A model generated the notes under the pieces. The model made no database searches. It saw only the letters and a list, made by a program, of their open reading frames with translations, and was not told where the DNA came from. This document shows, piece after piece, positions 1-6,012 of a DNA stretch of 6,246 bases; the stretch's first letter is position 1, and each line of letters begins with the position of its first letter. The position numbers and the translations under genes are program-made. The DNA is from Desulfobacteraceae bacterium (GTDB lineage: Bacteria; Desulfobacterota; Desulfobacteria; Desulfobacterales; BuS5): contig JAUVKE010000162.1 in assembly GCA_030592105.1 (NCBI GenBank), positions 1 to 6,246 on the forward strand, read 5' to 3'.

Positions 1-1337
1 TAAGCAATGTCCAGTTGTACAACTTTGGCAAAATCCGTAACATTTTTGCGGCCGGATACCTGCCACAGGCCGGTTAAGCCCGGTTTAATTGATATTCTCT
101 TCCGGTGCCAGTCTTCATAAACCTCCACCTCTGATGGGGTTGGGGGACGGGTGCCGATGAGGCTCATATCTCCTTTTAGTACATTTATGAACTGGGGAAA
201 TTCATCAAGAGAAGTTCTGCGTAGAAAACTGCCGATCTTGGTGATGCGGGGATCACTCCCTGTTTTTAATTCGGGCCAGGCGGTTTTGGCATTTACCAGG
301 AGACCTGCTTTTTGTGATTCAGCATCGGCCACCATGGTCCTGAACTTACGTATATAAAATTTGCGGCCGTGCATTCCTATGCGGCACTGTTTAAATAGTA
401 CCGGGCCCGGTGAATCTGATTTTATGGCCAGGGCAGCAAAAGGATATATGATCAGGAAAAGAATGGTGCCTGTCAGGCCGGCCACAATGTCGAGTATCCT
501 TTTATAGAGCAGACCGGATACGTTAAATGCATTTTTATTTGAAGAAAGTACAGGTATATCCTGGAGCATTTCCACGGCCAGTGCTTTGGGGGTTGCGGGA
601 TCAAAAAAAGCAGGGACTATTTTATATGCAACGCCGATCAAATCACATTTATTTAAATATTTTTTAATATCCATGGAAGGATCCCTGGGAAATGCGAAGA
701 TAACTTCATCAATATGGTACTCAAAAAGAATCTGCTTAAAGTCATCCCCCCGGCCAAGGAGGGGTAAACCTGAATAATCAGATTTTAATTGCCCGTCATC
801 TGTACAAATATATCCTGCTATACTGTGCCCCCAGCTGATTTGTCGCCTTAAAGCGTTGGCGACGCTTTTCATACGTTCGCTGGATCCGGCAATTAAAATA
901 TTATAGCTGTATAATTTTTTGTGGGAACGTTTATTTATATAAACATATAAAAAGATCCTGATCAGGAGCATTCCGGTAAATATCATGGTAAAAAATAAAA
1001 ACGCAAAAAATCTGCTCACAGGTTCCATGTCAATGAAAAAAAAACCGGCAAAAAACCCGATAAATTCAGAAGCCACCACTATTATAATCGATTGTATCAG
1101 CGCCCAGTAGGAGGCAAATCGTTTTCCTGCATACAGGCCGAATCTGTCCATTAAATAATTATTAATAAACAGGATACATAAAATGGAACCGAGAACCTGA
1201 TAGGAAGAGATGACAAGCAGGTTTGCATGCCTGTAAACAAGACTTAAATAATAAGCAGAATAGCCCGAAACAACAATAATTGAGGCGTCGAACAGCATAA
1301 GAGCCTTTGCTATTATATTAACCTGCTGATTATACAT
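1..1337 (-). CDS. Polyprenyl-phosphate sugar-1-phosphate transferase (WbaP/CpsE-type initiating glycosyltransferase), 3' end outside window
   Basis: Transfers a sugar-1-phosphate from a nucleotide sugar to undecaprenyl phosphate in the inner membrane, the first step of exopolysaccharide or O-unit assembly. I translated 445 codons from ATG at 1337; the frame is still open at base 1. The N-terminus has four hydrophobic segments (about residues 8-34, 40-62, 79-103, 110-134). A Rossmann-like CoA_binding_3 region begins at NILIAGSS (146-153). The catalytic Bac_transf domain starts near 276 with its membrane-embedded helix (about 281-305), then KFRTM (331-335), the Asp-Glu pair in SLDEFPQ (D378, E379), SLIGTRPP (392-399) and KPGLTGLWQVSGR (418-430). 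The family usually has about 460-480 residues, so only the last few dozen are missing. The start overlaps the upstream dehydrogenase by 8 bp and has GGAG ten bases before it, which suggests coupled translation. The sugar donor cannot be read from sequence. Confidence 0.95.
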   Translation of the reverse strand, partial: MYNQQVNIIAKALMLFDASIIVVSGYSAYYLSLVYRHANLLVISSYQVLGSILCILFINNYLMDRFGLYAGKRFASYWALIQSIIIVVASEFIGFFAGFFFIDMEPVSRFFAFLFFTMIFTGMLLIRIFLYVYINKRSHKKLYSYNILIAGSSERMKSVANALRRQISWGHSIAGYICTDDGQLKSDYSGLPLLGRGDDFKQILFEYHIDEVIFAFPRDPSMDIKKYLNKCDLIGVAYKIVPAFFDPATPKALAVEMLQDIPVLSSNKNAFNVSGLLYKRILDIVAGLTGTILFLIIYPFAALAIKSDSPGPVLFKQCRIGMHGRKFYIRKFRTMVADAESQKAGLLVNAKTAWPELKTGSDPRITKIGSFLRRTSLDEFPQFINVLKGDMSLIGTRPPTPSEVEVYEDWHRKRISIKPGLTGLWQVSGRKNVTDFAKVVQLDIA

Positions 1338-2361
1338 TGATTGATTTCTCCTTACGCCCGCACGTCTTTATGGTTTTTTTTTCAATGGAGTTCTGGGCCG
1401 CTTCCAGTATTTTTATGACCCGCAGGCCGCTGGCACCATCACTTACAGGGGTTTTATCATTGTTAATACAATCTATAAAATGTTTCAGCTCCGTCCGGAT
1501 CGGTTCCCCCCCTTCAATTTTAGGTATAATAATATCACCATATTTATAAGAATAATGAAACTCGGCAAATGTGTCGTAATGCTGGGGAAGTTCAACCCCC
1601 TTGTCATAGATCCTGATTTTTTCCGTGGGCTGAACATCATCGTAAACCATCATTTTTTTACTTCCCACAATTGTCATTTTTCTGATTTTATCCGGATCCA
1701 GCCAACTGGTCTGAATAAAAGCGATGAGATTATTTGGAAACCTCATGGTCAAAATAGCTACATCCTCAATGGCAGGATTAACATGTGATGAACCAATGGC
1801 ACTGACAGATTCCGGTTCACACCCCAGGAGATAAAGTATAATCGAAATATCATGGGGAGCAAGATCCCATAATACGTTTATATCCTGCTGAAAAAGTCCA
1901 AGATTCAGCCTCTGGGAACTGATATAGTAGATCTCTCCCAGGTCGCCGGAATCTATGATTTCTTTCATCTTTCTCACTGCTGCCGTATACTCAAAGGTAT
2001 GGCCAACCATTAGTTTGCGTTTGTTTTTTTGAGCCAGATCAATAAGTTCTTCAACCTGGCTGACCGAAGCCGCAATCGGTTTTTCAATAAAAACATGTTT
2101 TTTGGCCATCAGCGCCTCTTTGCCGAAAGTAAAATGGGTTTTTACAGGTGTGGCCACGGCGACTATGTCGATTTCCGGATCTAAAATGATTTCTTTGTAA
2201 TCTGTGGTGGTCTGAATTCCCGTGTATAAGTTCTGCATATGCTTTAATCTGTCCTGATCAAGGTCTGCCACCCGAACTACATCACTTCCGTTTAACTGAA
2301 TAAAATTTCTAATCAGATTAGGGCCCCAGTATCCGCATCCTATTACTCCAACCTTAAGCAT
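1330..2361 (-). CDS. Gfo/Idh/MocA-family NAD-dependent sugar dehydrogenase (WbpB/WlbA-like)
   Basis: Probably oxidises the C3 hydroxyl of a UDP-N-acetylglucosaminuronate-type nucleotide sugar to the 3-keto form, the substrate of the neighbouring aminotransferase. The 343 residues match the normal family length. The N-terminal Rossmann fold opens with GVIGCGYWGPN (5-15; GxGxxG-type dinucleotide loop) and D33 ends the second strand. The family motif EKP is at 93-95, with K94 the usual catalytic lysine. The C-terminal substrate domain begins at VGHTFEY (119-125) and contains WDLAPHD (165-171), whose H170 matches the conserved active-site histidine. The ATG lies one base after the acetyltransferase stop (TAGAATG) and has AAGGAG upstream. 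The stop overlaps the sugar transferase start. Assignment to the 3-dehydrogenase of the WbpB/E/D set rests on the three-gene context. On sequence alone a different sugar substrate is possible, because the family is broad. Confidence 0.93.
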   Translation of the reverse strand: MLKVGVIGCGYWGPNLIRNFIQLNGSDVVRVADLDQDRLKHMQNLYTGIQTTTDYKEIILDPEIDIVAVATPVKTHFTFGKEALMAKKHVFIEKPIAASVSQVEELIDLAQKNKRKLMVGHTFEYTAAVRKMKEIIDSGDLGEIYYISSQRLNLGLFQQDINVLWDLAPHDISIILYLLGCEPESVSAIGSSHVNPAIEDVAILTMRFPNNLIAFIQTSWLDPDKIRKMTIVGSKKMMVYDDVQPTEKIRIYDKGVELPQHYDTFAEFHYSYKYGDIIIPKIEGGEPIRTELKHFIDCINNDKTPVSDGASGLRVIKILEAAQNSIEKKTIKTCGRKEKSINV

Positions 2362-2362
2362 T

Positions 2363-2839
2363 CTATTTTCTCCTTAATATTCTTGCAGGACTTCCTGTTA
2401 CTATGCTAGCAGAAGGAACATCTCTGGTTACCACTGCACCTGCGCCGATGAGTGCTCCCTCTCCGATGGTTATGCCGCACATAATGGTGGCATTGCTTCC
2501 GATGGAAGCTCCTTTTTTTATCAGTGTCGGGGTGCAAACCCAGTTTTGTTCGGTTTTTATTGATCCGTCAGGGTTCACCGCACCTGGGTCTTTGTCATTT
2601 ATGAACATAACGCCGTGGGCGACCATAACCTCATCCTCAATTTTTACACCCTCGCAGATAAAGGTGTGGCTCTGGATTTTGCACCGCTTGCCTATGATGA
2701 CATTTTTTTGAATCTCCACAAAGGCTCCGATTCTGGTTTCGTCTCCAATCTCACACCCGTAAAGATTCACAAAATTATAGATTTTAACACCCTTTCCAAG
2801 TTTGACATCAGGGGCAATAACGTTGATATCTTTTTTCAT
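2363..2839 (-). CDS. Left-handed beta-helix sugar N-acetyltransferase (WbpD/WlbB-like)
   Basis: Acetyl-CoA-dependent transferase expected to acetylate the 3-amino group installed by the aminotransferase, giving a 2,3-diacetamido uronic acid nucleotide sugar. Its 158 residues consist almost wholly of hexapeptide repeats ([LIV]-G-x4 type), for example VKLGKG, CEIGDE, TRIGAF, VIIGKR, ASIGSN, ITIGEG and ALIGAG, which form trimeric left-handed beta helices. The loop after VAHGVMF carries the Asn-Asp pair N81-D82 typical of the WbpD/WlbB branch. The C-terminus VTRDVPSASIVTGSPAR has the usual NPAR-like ending, with S in place of N. It is shorter than P. aeruginosa WbpD (about 190 residues) but the fold looks complete. 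AGGA lies eleven bases before the ATG, a rather long spacing. One base separates its stop from the dehydrogenase start. The exact amino-sugar acceptor is inferred from neighbours. Confidence 0.93.
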   Translation of the reverse strand: MKKDINVIAPDVKLGKGVKIYNFVNLYGCEIGDETRIGAFVEIQKNVIIGKRCKIQSHTFICEGVKIEDEVMVAHGVMFINDKDPGAVNPDGSIKTEQNWVCTPTLIKKGASIGSNATIMCGITIGEGALIGAGAVVTRDVPSASIVTGSPARILRRK

Positions 2840-2864
2840 GGTAGTCTGTTTCCTGTTTATGTTG

Positions 2865-2916
2865 AAATTAGAAATCCGGTTTTATGGTATTGAGGTGTCT
2901 CACCAACTTCTAATTT
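2865..2916. repeat. Nested inverted repeat in the aminotransferase-acetyltransferase gap
   Basis: AAATTAGAA at 2865-2873 is perfectly complementary to TTCTAATTT at 2908-2916. Inside is a small hairpin, GGTG TCT CACC, at 2894-2904. It occupies half of the only sizeable gap (2840-2941) in an otherwise tightly packed operon. In the transcribed minus strand it falls between the aminotransferase stop and the acetyltransferase Shine-Dalgarno. No T-run follows it, so it is not a canonical terminator. An mRNA processing or stabilising structure is possible but unproven, and the AT-rich stem could be chance. Confidence 0.35.
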
Positions 2917-2941
2917 ACAAATTTAAGTCAGGCAGTCACGG

Positions 2942-4480
2942 TTACAGGTATTGTCTGATTTTATTACAAACAAATTCTATCTGATTTTCGTTAAGTTCCG
3001 GATACATGGGGAGGGAGAGGATTTTTTTTGATTTTTCCTCAGCGCAGGGAAAATCTCCCTGTGAGTATTGTAAATTTGCGTATGCCTTCTGTAGATGCAG
3101 TGGGACAGGATAGTGGAGCCCCGTGGCGATATCGTTTTCCTGGAGGTGTTTTTGCAGCCTGTCCCGGTTGTCAGTTTCAATCACATAAAGATGATAAACA
3201 GATGATCCCGGCTCAAACTCAACCGGTGTTTTAATCCCCTTGAGATCAGCCAGGAGCTCATTGTAGAGCCATGCATTTTTTTTCCTTTTTTGAGTCCATT
3301 GAACCAGGTGATCAAGTTTGGCAGCCAGCACTGCCCCCTGAATTGCCTCCATCCTGTAATTGTGGCCGATTACTTCATGGTTGTACCTTGTCAGTTCTCC
3401 GTGCTGCCGCAGCATTTTGGCTTTTTTATACAGATTCTCGTCATTGGTGACAATTGCTCCAGCCTCGCCGTATGCCCCCAGATTTTTCCCGGGATAAAAG
3501 CTGAAAGCCCCGAAAGCTCCAAAATTGCCGACTTTCTTATTGTTTAATGATGCAAGATGCGCCTGGCAGCAATCTTCAACCAGGTAAAACCCAAATTTTT
3601 CAGACAGTTCCATGAGGCGGTTCATATTAGCAGGCTGACCGTACAAATGGACAGGGATCACGGCTGCGGGAAGTTTAATATTATTGTTTATCGCCTCGGT
3701 AAAAAGCCTTTCCAGTTGTTTGATATCAATATTATTATACCTGTCGCAGTCGACAAATACCGGAGTCGCTCCAGTAAGAGAGACCGCCTCTGCAGTCGCA
3801 ATAAAAGTATTAACCGGCACAACTACCCTGTCGCCGATTCCGATGCCCAAAGCCATTAGCGCCACATGCAGGGCAGCTGTTCCACTTGAAACCCCCAAAG
3901 CATATTTTGTTTCCTGGAGCGCTGCAAACCTCTCTTCAAATTCATCCACATGCTTACCCAGCACAAAACCTGTGTTAGTGATAATATCATAGAGCCTGTC
4001 ATCGATTTCATTATATACGAGATGGTGATGGGCCTTCAGGTCGAGAAAGGGGACTTCTTTTATTTTCCATGGGGAATCATTTTCAAACAGTTCCTCTGGT
4101 GTAAGAACCGGGATATCAACATCTGCAAAGGTACTTTTATTATTGGTCAGTATGTAATCAATCTTAAAAGAGATTGCCGAAGCAATATTTATTTTTGTTT
4201 CAAAGTCCATTCCTTTTTGCTGTAAAGCATTTTCAAAAATCGATCCTCTAAGAGGAATGATGGAAAAATGTTTTTTGATAAATTTGTAAACCCCATCGCC
4301 CTCTGGGATTTCCGGCTGTTTTAAAAAATCATTTAAAACTGCCTGTACAGAGGATGCGGAAACCCATAAACTGAATTTTGTGTTGTTTATGATCTCTTTA
4401 AAAAAATTATCCTTTTTTAAAGGCGTTAGATAATGGTTTACCAGGTTTGATAATAGATCGGTATTGATGAATACTTTCAA
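2942..4480 (-). CDS. DegT/DnrJ/EryC1/StrS sugar aminotransferase with N-terminal degenerate PIN-like domain (WbpE-like fusion)
   Basis: PLP-dependent transaminase expected to convert a 3-keto nucleotide sugar to the 3-amino sugar using glutamate. Residues 143-512 are a full-length enzyme of the usual 365-370 residues: PFLDLKA (144-150), SSGTAALH (198-205), VHLYGQP (277-283), VEDCCQAH with PLP-contacting D303 and Q306, FSFYPGKNLG with Schiff-base lysine K332, and GHNYRM (372-377). Residues 1-133 are extra. MKVFINTDLL, a Ser/Val-rich second strand and helix near 40-53, DFETKINIASAI (92-103), DYILTNNKSTF (108-118) and IPVLTPEEL (123-131) follow the order of a VapC-like PIN domain, with catalytic acids changed to N6, Q46, T95 and T117. 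No stop, frameshift or Met/Val start lies in the 134-142 linker apart from the V143 codon. The start is TTG: AGGAG sits six bases upstream (4487-4491), and no ATG or GTG occurs upstream before the in-frame stop. It is the first gene of the operon. The aminotransferase call is very secure; the PIN call is by eye. Confidence 0.95.
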   Translation of the reverse strand: MKVFINTDLLSNLVNHYLTPLKKDNFFKEIINNTKFSLWVSASSVQAVLNDFLKQPEIPEGDGVYKFIKKHFSIIPLRGSIFENALQQKGMDFETKINIASAISFKIDYILTNNKSTFADVDIPVLTPEELFENDSPWKIKEVPFLDLKAHHHLVYNEIDDRLYDIITNTGFVLGKHVDEFEERFAALQETKYALGVSSGTAALHVALMALGIGIGDRVVVPVNTFIATAEAVSLTGATPVFVDCDRYNNIDIKQLERLFTEAINNNIKLPAAVIPVHLYGQPANMNRLMELSEKFGFYLVEDCCQAHLASLNNKKVGNFGAFGAFSFYPGKNLGAYGEAGAIVTNDENLYKKAKMLRQHGELTRYNHEVIGHNYRMEAIQGAVLAAKLDHLVQWTQKRKKNAWLYNELLADLKGIKTPVEFEPGSSVYHLYVIETDNRDRLQKHLQENDIATGLHYPVPLHLQKAYANLQYSQGDFPCAEEKSKKILSLPMYPELNENQIEFVCNKIRQYL

Positions 4481-4486
4481 TTGATT

Positions 4487-4491
4487 CTCCT
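4487..4491 (-). promoter_or_regulatory. Shine-Dalgarno AGGAG that fixes the TTG start of the aminotransferase fusion
   Basis: On the minus strand AGGAG is followed by six bases (AATCAA) and then TTG at 4480-4478. The frame upstream contains only CTG and other non-ATG/GTG codons back to an in-frame TAG near 4590. This strong, well-placed site is the reason for choosing the rare TTG, and it places the PIN-like segment inside the translated protein rather than upstream of it. Confidence 0.75.
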
Positions 4492-4516
4492 GAAGATTTT
4501 GAGGATGGATAGGGGC

Positions 4517-4543
4517 AAGAGAGGTCAGAGGTTGATCTCTCTT
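4517..4543. repeat. 27-bp imperfect palindrome in the operon leader
   Basis: AAGAGAG (4517-4523) is complementary to CTCTCTT (4537-4543). One G/T position then precedes a further TCA/TGA pair (4525-4527 with 4533-4535) around a five-base centre. It lies 37 bp upstream of the TTG start and downstream of the weak promoter candidate, so it could be an operator or an mRNA leader hairpin. There is no T-run to make it a terminator. Function unknown. Confidence 0.4.
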
Positions 4544-4545
4544 AC

Positions 4546-4575
4546 TTATTACGTCACAAAAGAAGGCTGGAGCAA
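4546..4575 (-). promoter_or_regulatory. Weak sigma70-like promoter candidate for the polysaccharide operon
   Basis: On the minus strand TTGCTC (4575-4570) is separated by 18 bp from TAATAA (4551-4546). The -35 box matches the consensus at only about half its positions, while the -10 box is moderately good. It is placed sensibly, about 65 bp before the TTG start and just before the 27-bp palindrome. It is the best I can find outside the MITE, but AT-rich DNA gives such matches by chance. Confidence 0.2.
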
Positions 4576-4634
4576 CGACGTTGGGAACCTAATGTAACCG
4601 GTTCTGTAAATTTATTTTTTAAGGGGTTTTAATT

Positions 4635-4881
4635 CAGTAGTGTCCGGTTAGAATCTTGCGTGAGGGGAATTTAATTATTTTTGTAGCGTATTGAATAAAT
4701 TTCGTAGAATTTCTTAGTGCGGCGTAGCCAAAAAATTGCGATTGTTTGAGTGAGGCACGAACGAGTTTCGCAATTTTGGCGGAGCAAACTTAGAAATTCA
4801 AGAAATTTATTCGCAATAGCGGAAAAAACAATTAAACTTCCCGTATTTTCTTTTTTGCAATTTTCTAACCGGACACTACTG
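4635..4881. mobile_element. Complete 247-bp MITE-like palindromic repeat (copy 1)
   Basis: The element begins with CAGTAGTGTCCGGTTAGAA (4635-4653) and ends with its exact reverse complement (4863-4881), giving perfect 19-bp terminal inverted repeats. Further self-complementarity runs inward: an 11-bp perfect pair (4693-4703 with 4802-4812) and an 8-bp pair (4734-4741 with 4768-4775), so nearly the whole element can fold into one long interrupted hairpin around a loop near 4742-4767. It has no coding frame of note and must be mobilised in trans if at all. The second copy at 6013 is colinear without indels and differs at 6 of 234 shared positions. The flanks show TTAATT directly before the left end and, two bases removed, after the right end, so a clean target duplication is not demonstrated. 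I cannot name the parent insertion sequence. Confidence 0.88.
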
Positions 4882-4904
4882 CCTTAATTTATAAAAAATA
4901 TGTA

Positions 4905-4966
4905 GTAACTATTCAGCTAAGATGTACGGCAACAGGTATCTTAAATCAGCAACGCTGAATAGTTAC
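4905..4966. repeat. Nested hairpin just downstream of pdxA
   Basis: GTAACTATTCAGC (4905-4917) pairs perfectly with GCTGAATAGTTAC (4954-4966), a 13-bp stem. Directly inside, TAAGAT (4918-4923) pairs with ATCTTA (4938-4943). A competing small hairpin, TCAGC AAC GCTGA (4946-4958), uses part of the same outer arm. It begins about ten bases after the pdxA stop on the transcribed strand, and six T residues follow about eight bases beyond the stem. It may end pdxA transcription, although the stem is AT-rich and the T-run is displaced. It could instead be a second small palindromic repeat family. Confidence 0.6.
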
Positions 4967-4975
4967 AATATGTAA

Positions 4976-5992
4976 TTATATGCCCCGTGCAAAAAAATTC
5001 CTGCCATGGTCAGCAGCCATCCCGATTGCTGCGATAAGACTCCCTGGATCTGCTTTTCCAGTCCCTGCAATATCATAAGCCGTGCCATGATCAACCGACG
5101 TTCGTATTATTGGAAGCCCCAGAGTAGTATTTACTCCATCTTGAAAATGTATCAGTTTAAACGGAATCAGACCCTGATCGTGATACATACATATGACAGC
5201 ATGGTAGTTTCCATTTATTGCATGATAAAATACCGTGTCAGGAGGAAATGCTCCTTTAACAGTAATCCCCTCTTTTACTGCCCGATCTATTGCAGGGGCA
5301 ATGATTCTTTTTTCCTCATCACCAAAAAGTCCATCCTCTCCTGCATGGGGATTTAATCCTGCAACTGCAATTACTGGATTTTTAAAACCAAAGCGTTCTT
5401 GCAGGGAAGTATTAACAATCCGTATAGTCTGCAAAATTTTTTCTTCTGATATTATTTTGTGAACCTGTTTTAAAGGTTTATGAATGGTTACAAGAGCCAC
5501 GCGCAATCTATCACCTGCCAGCATCATAACAAAATTTGTGCTTTTTGTTTGATCTGCCAAAAGTTCTGTATGCCCCGTGAATTCACTTCCACCCATTTGC
5601 ATGGCAACCTTGTTTATGGGACATGTTGCAATCCCGGCAATATCTCCGCTTACAGCCATGTCAGCAGCAGCTGTAATATAATCGGTCATTACCCTCCCTG
5701 TTTGCGGCGTCGGTTTTGCTGGTATGATTTCGCAGGGGTCAAGTTTTGACAAATTTATTAGATTAATTATTCCGTGCCTGAATATTTTTGCATCAGGTTT
5801 ATCCACAGGTGAAATCTTAAGTTTGCTCCCTGTATATTTTTTAGCATTTTCAAGGACTGCAAAATCTCCAAACACAACAGGCCTGCATAGGTCATATATG
5901 GCAGGATCTTCAAGTGCAGAAAGAATAATTTCAGGGCCTATTCCCACAGGATCCCCCATGGTAATACCGATAATAGGAAGTCTCTTTTTCAT
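4976..5992 (-). CDS. pdxA: 4-hydroxythreonine-4-phosphate dehydrogenase PdxA
   Basis: Cytosolic NAD-dependent enzyme of DXP-dependent pyridoxal phosphate synthesis. It oxidises 4-phosphohydroxy-L-threonine to a product that decarboxylates and is condensed with DXP by PdxJ. The 338 residues are full family length. Visible landmarks are ITMGDPVGIGPE (10-21), CPINK (124-128), FTGHTELLAD (138-147), TIHKPL (169-174), GLNPHAGE (212-219), FPPDTVF (249-255), MYHDQGLIPFK (269-279) and RTSVDHGTAYDIAGTGKAD (297-315). H171, H216 and H271 correspond to the three divalent-metal ligands known from E. coli PdxA (H166, H211, H266). The ATG at 5992 gives the normal N-terminus, but the ribosome site is poor (AGG about ten bases upstream). 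It is not packed with the polysaccharide genes: a hairpin and a MITE lie downstream, and another MITE ends 20 bp before its start codon. PdxA2-like paralogues with other substrates exist, but nothing here points to one. Confidence 0.97.
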   Translation of the reverse strand: MKKRLPIIGITMGDPVGIGPEIILSALEDPAIYDLCRPVVFGDFAVLENAKKYTGSKLKISPVDKPDAKIFRHGIINLINLSKLDPCEIIPAKPTPQTGRVMTDYITAAADMAVSGDIAGIATCPINKVAMQMGGSEFTGHTELLADQTKSTNFVMMLAGDRLRVALVTIHKPLKQVHKIISEEKILQTIRIVNTSLQERFGFKNPVIAVAGLNPHAGEDGLFGDEEKRIIAPAIDRAVKEGITVKGAFPPDTVFYHAINGNYHAVICMYHDQGLIPFKLIHFQDGVNTTLGLPIIRTSVDHGTAYDIAGTGKADPGSLIAAIGMAADHGRNFFARGI

Positions 5993-6012
5993 TATAATAG
6001 CCTGCTTTTTTT

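Larger units (their letters stand above)
4481..4975. other. 495-bp non-coding stretch between operon and pdxA
   Basis: I find no credible gene here on either strand. From the operon side it holds the Shine-Dalgarno of the TTG-started aminotransferase, a 27-bp imperfect palindrome (4517-4543), short perfect palindromes (CAACGACGTTG at 4573-4583 and AACCGGTT at 4596-4603), the complete MITE-like repeat (4635-4881), and a nested hairpin just past the pdxA stop (4905-4966). Because pdxA and the operon are transcribed in the same direction, the operon promoter should lie here unless transcription reads through from pdxA. Confidence 0.8.

Noticed and set aside
586..777. Plus-strand open frame of 63 codons within the first 1.3 kb, which at first seemed to lack a gene.
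   Set aside because: The minus strand there encodes the truncated sugar transferase with all its catalytic motifs; the plus frame is its shadow.
4082..4480. The PIN-like segment could be a separate VapC toxin gene of a toxin-antitoxin pair.
   Set aside because: It has no stop codon before the aminotransferase, no antitoxin-sized gene lies upstream, and most catalytic acids are replaced. The aminotransferase has no own start with a ribosome site at the junction.
4635..4881. CRISPR array or tandem repeat.
   Set aside because: There are only two copies, 1.4 kb apart, with no short regularly spaced repeats and no cas genes.
5006..5992. Several plus-strand open frames of 75-116 codons across pdxA and others across the polysaccharide genes.
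   Set aside because: They are antisense to genes with clear family motifs, show no domain pattern and lack convincing ribosome sites.
4976..5992. A functional link between pdxA (PLP synthesis) and the PLP-dependent aminotransferase operon.
   Set aside because: The two are separated by a hairpin, a MITE and about 495 bp, and housekeeping PLP supply does not need a local gene. Adjacency is more likely incidental.
5990..5998. TATAAT on the minus strand immediately before the pdxA ATG, as a -10 box.
   Set aside because: It abuts the start codon, which would require a leaderless message, and no TTGACA-like box lies 16-18 bp upstream.
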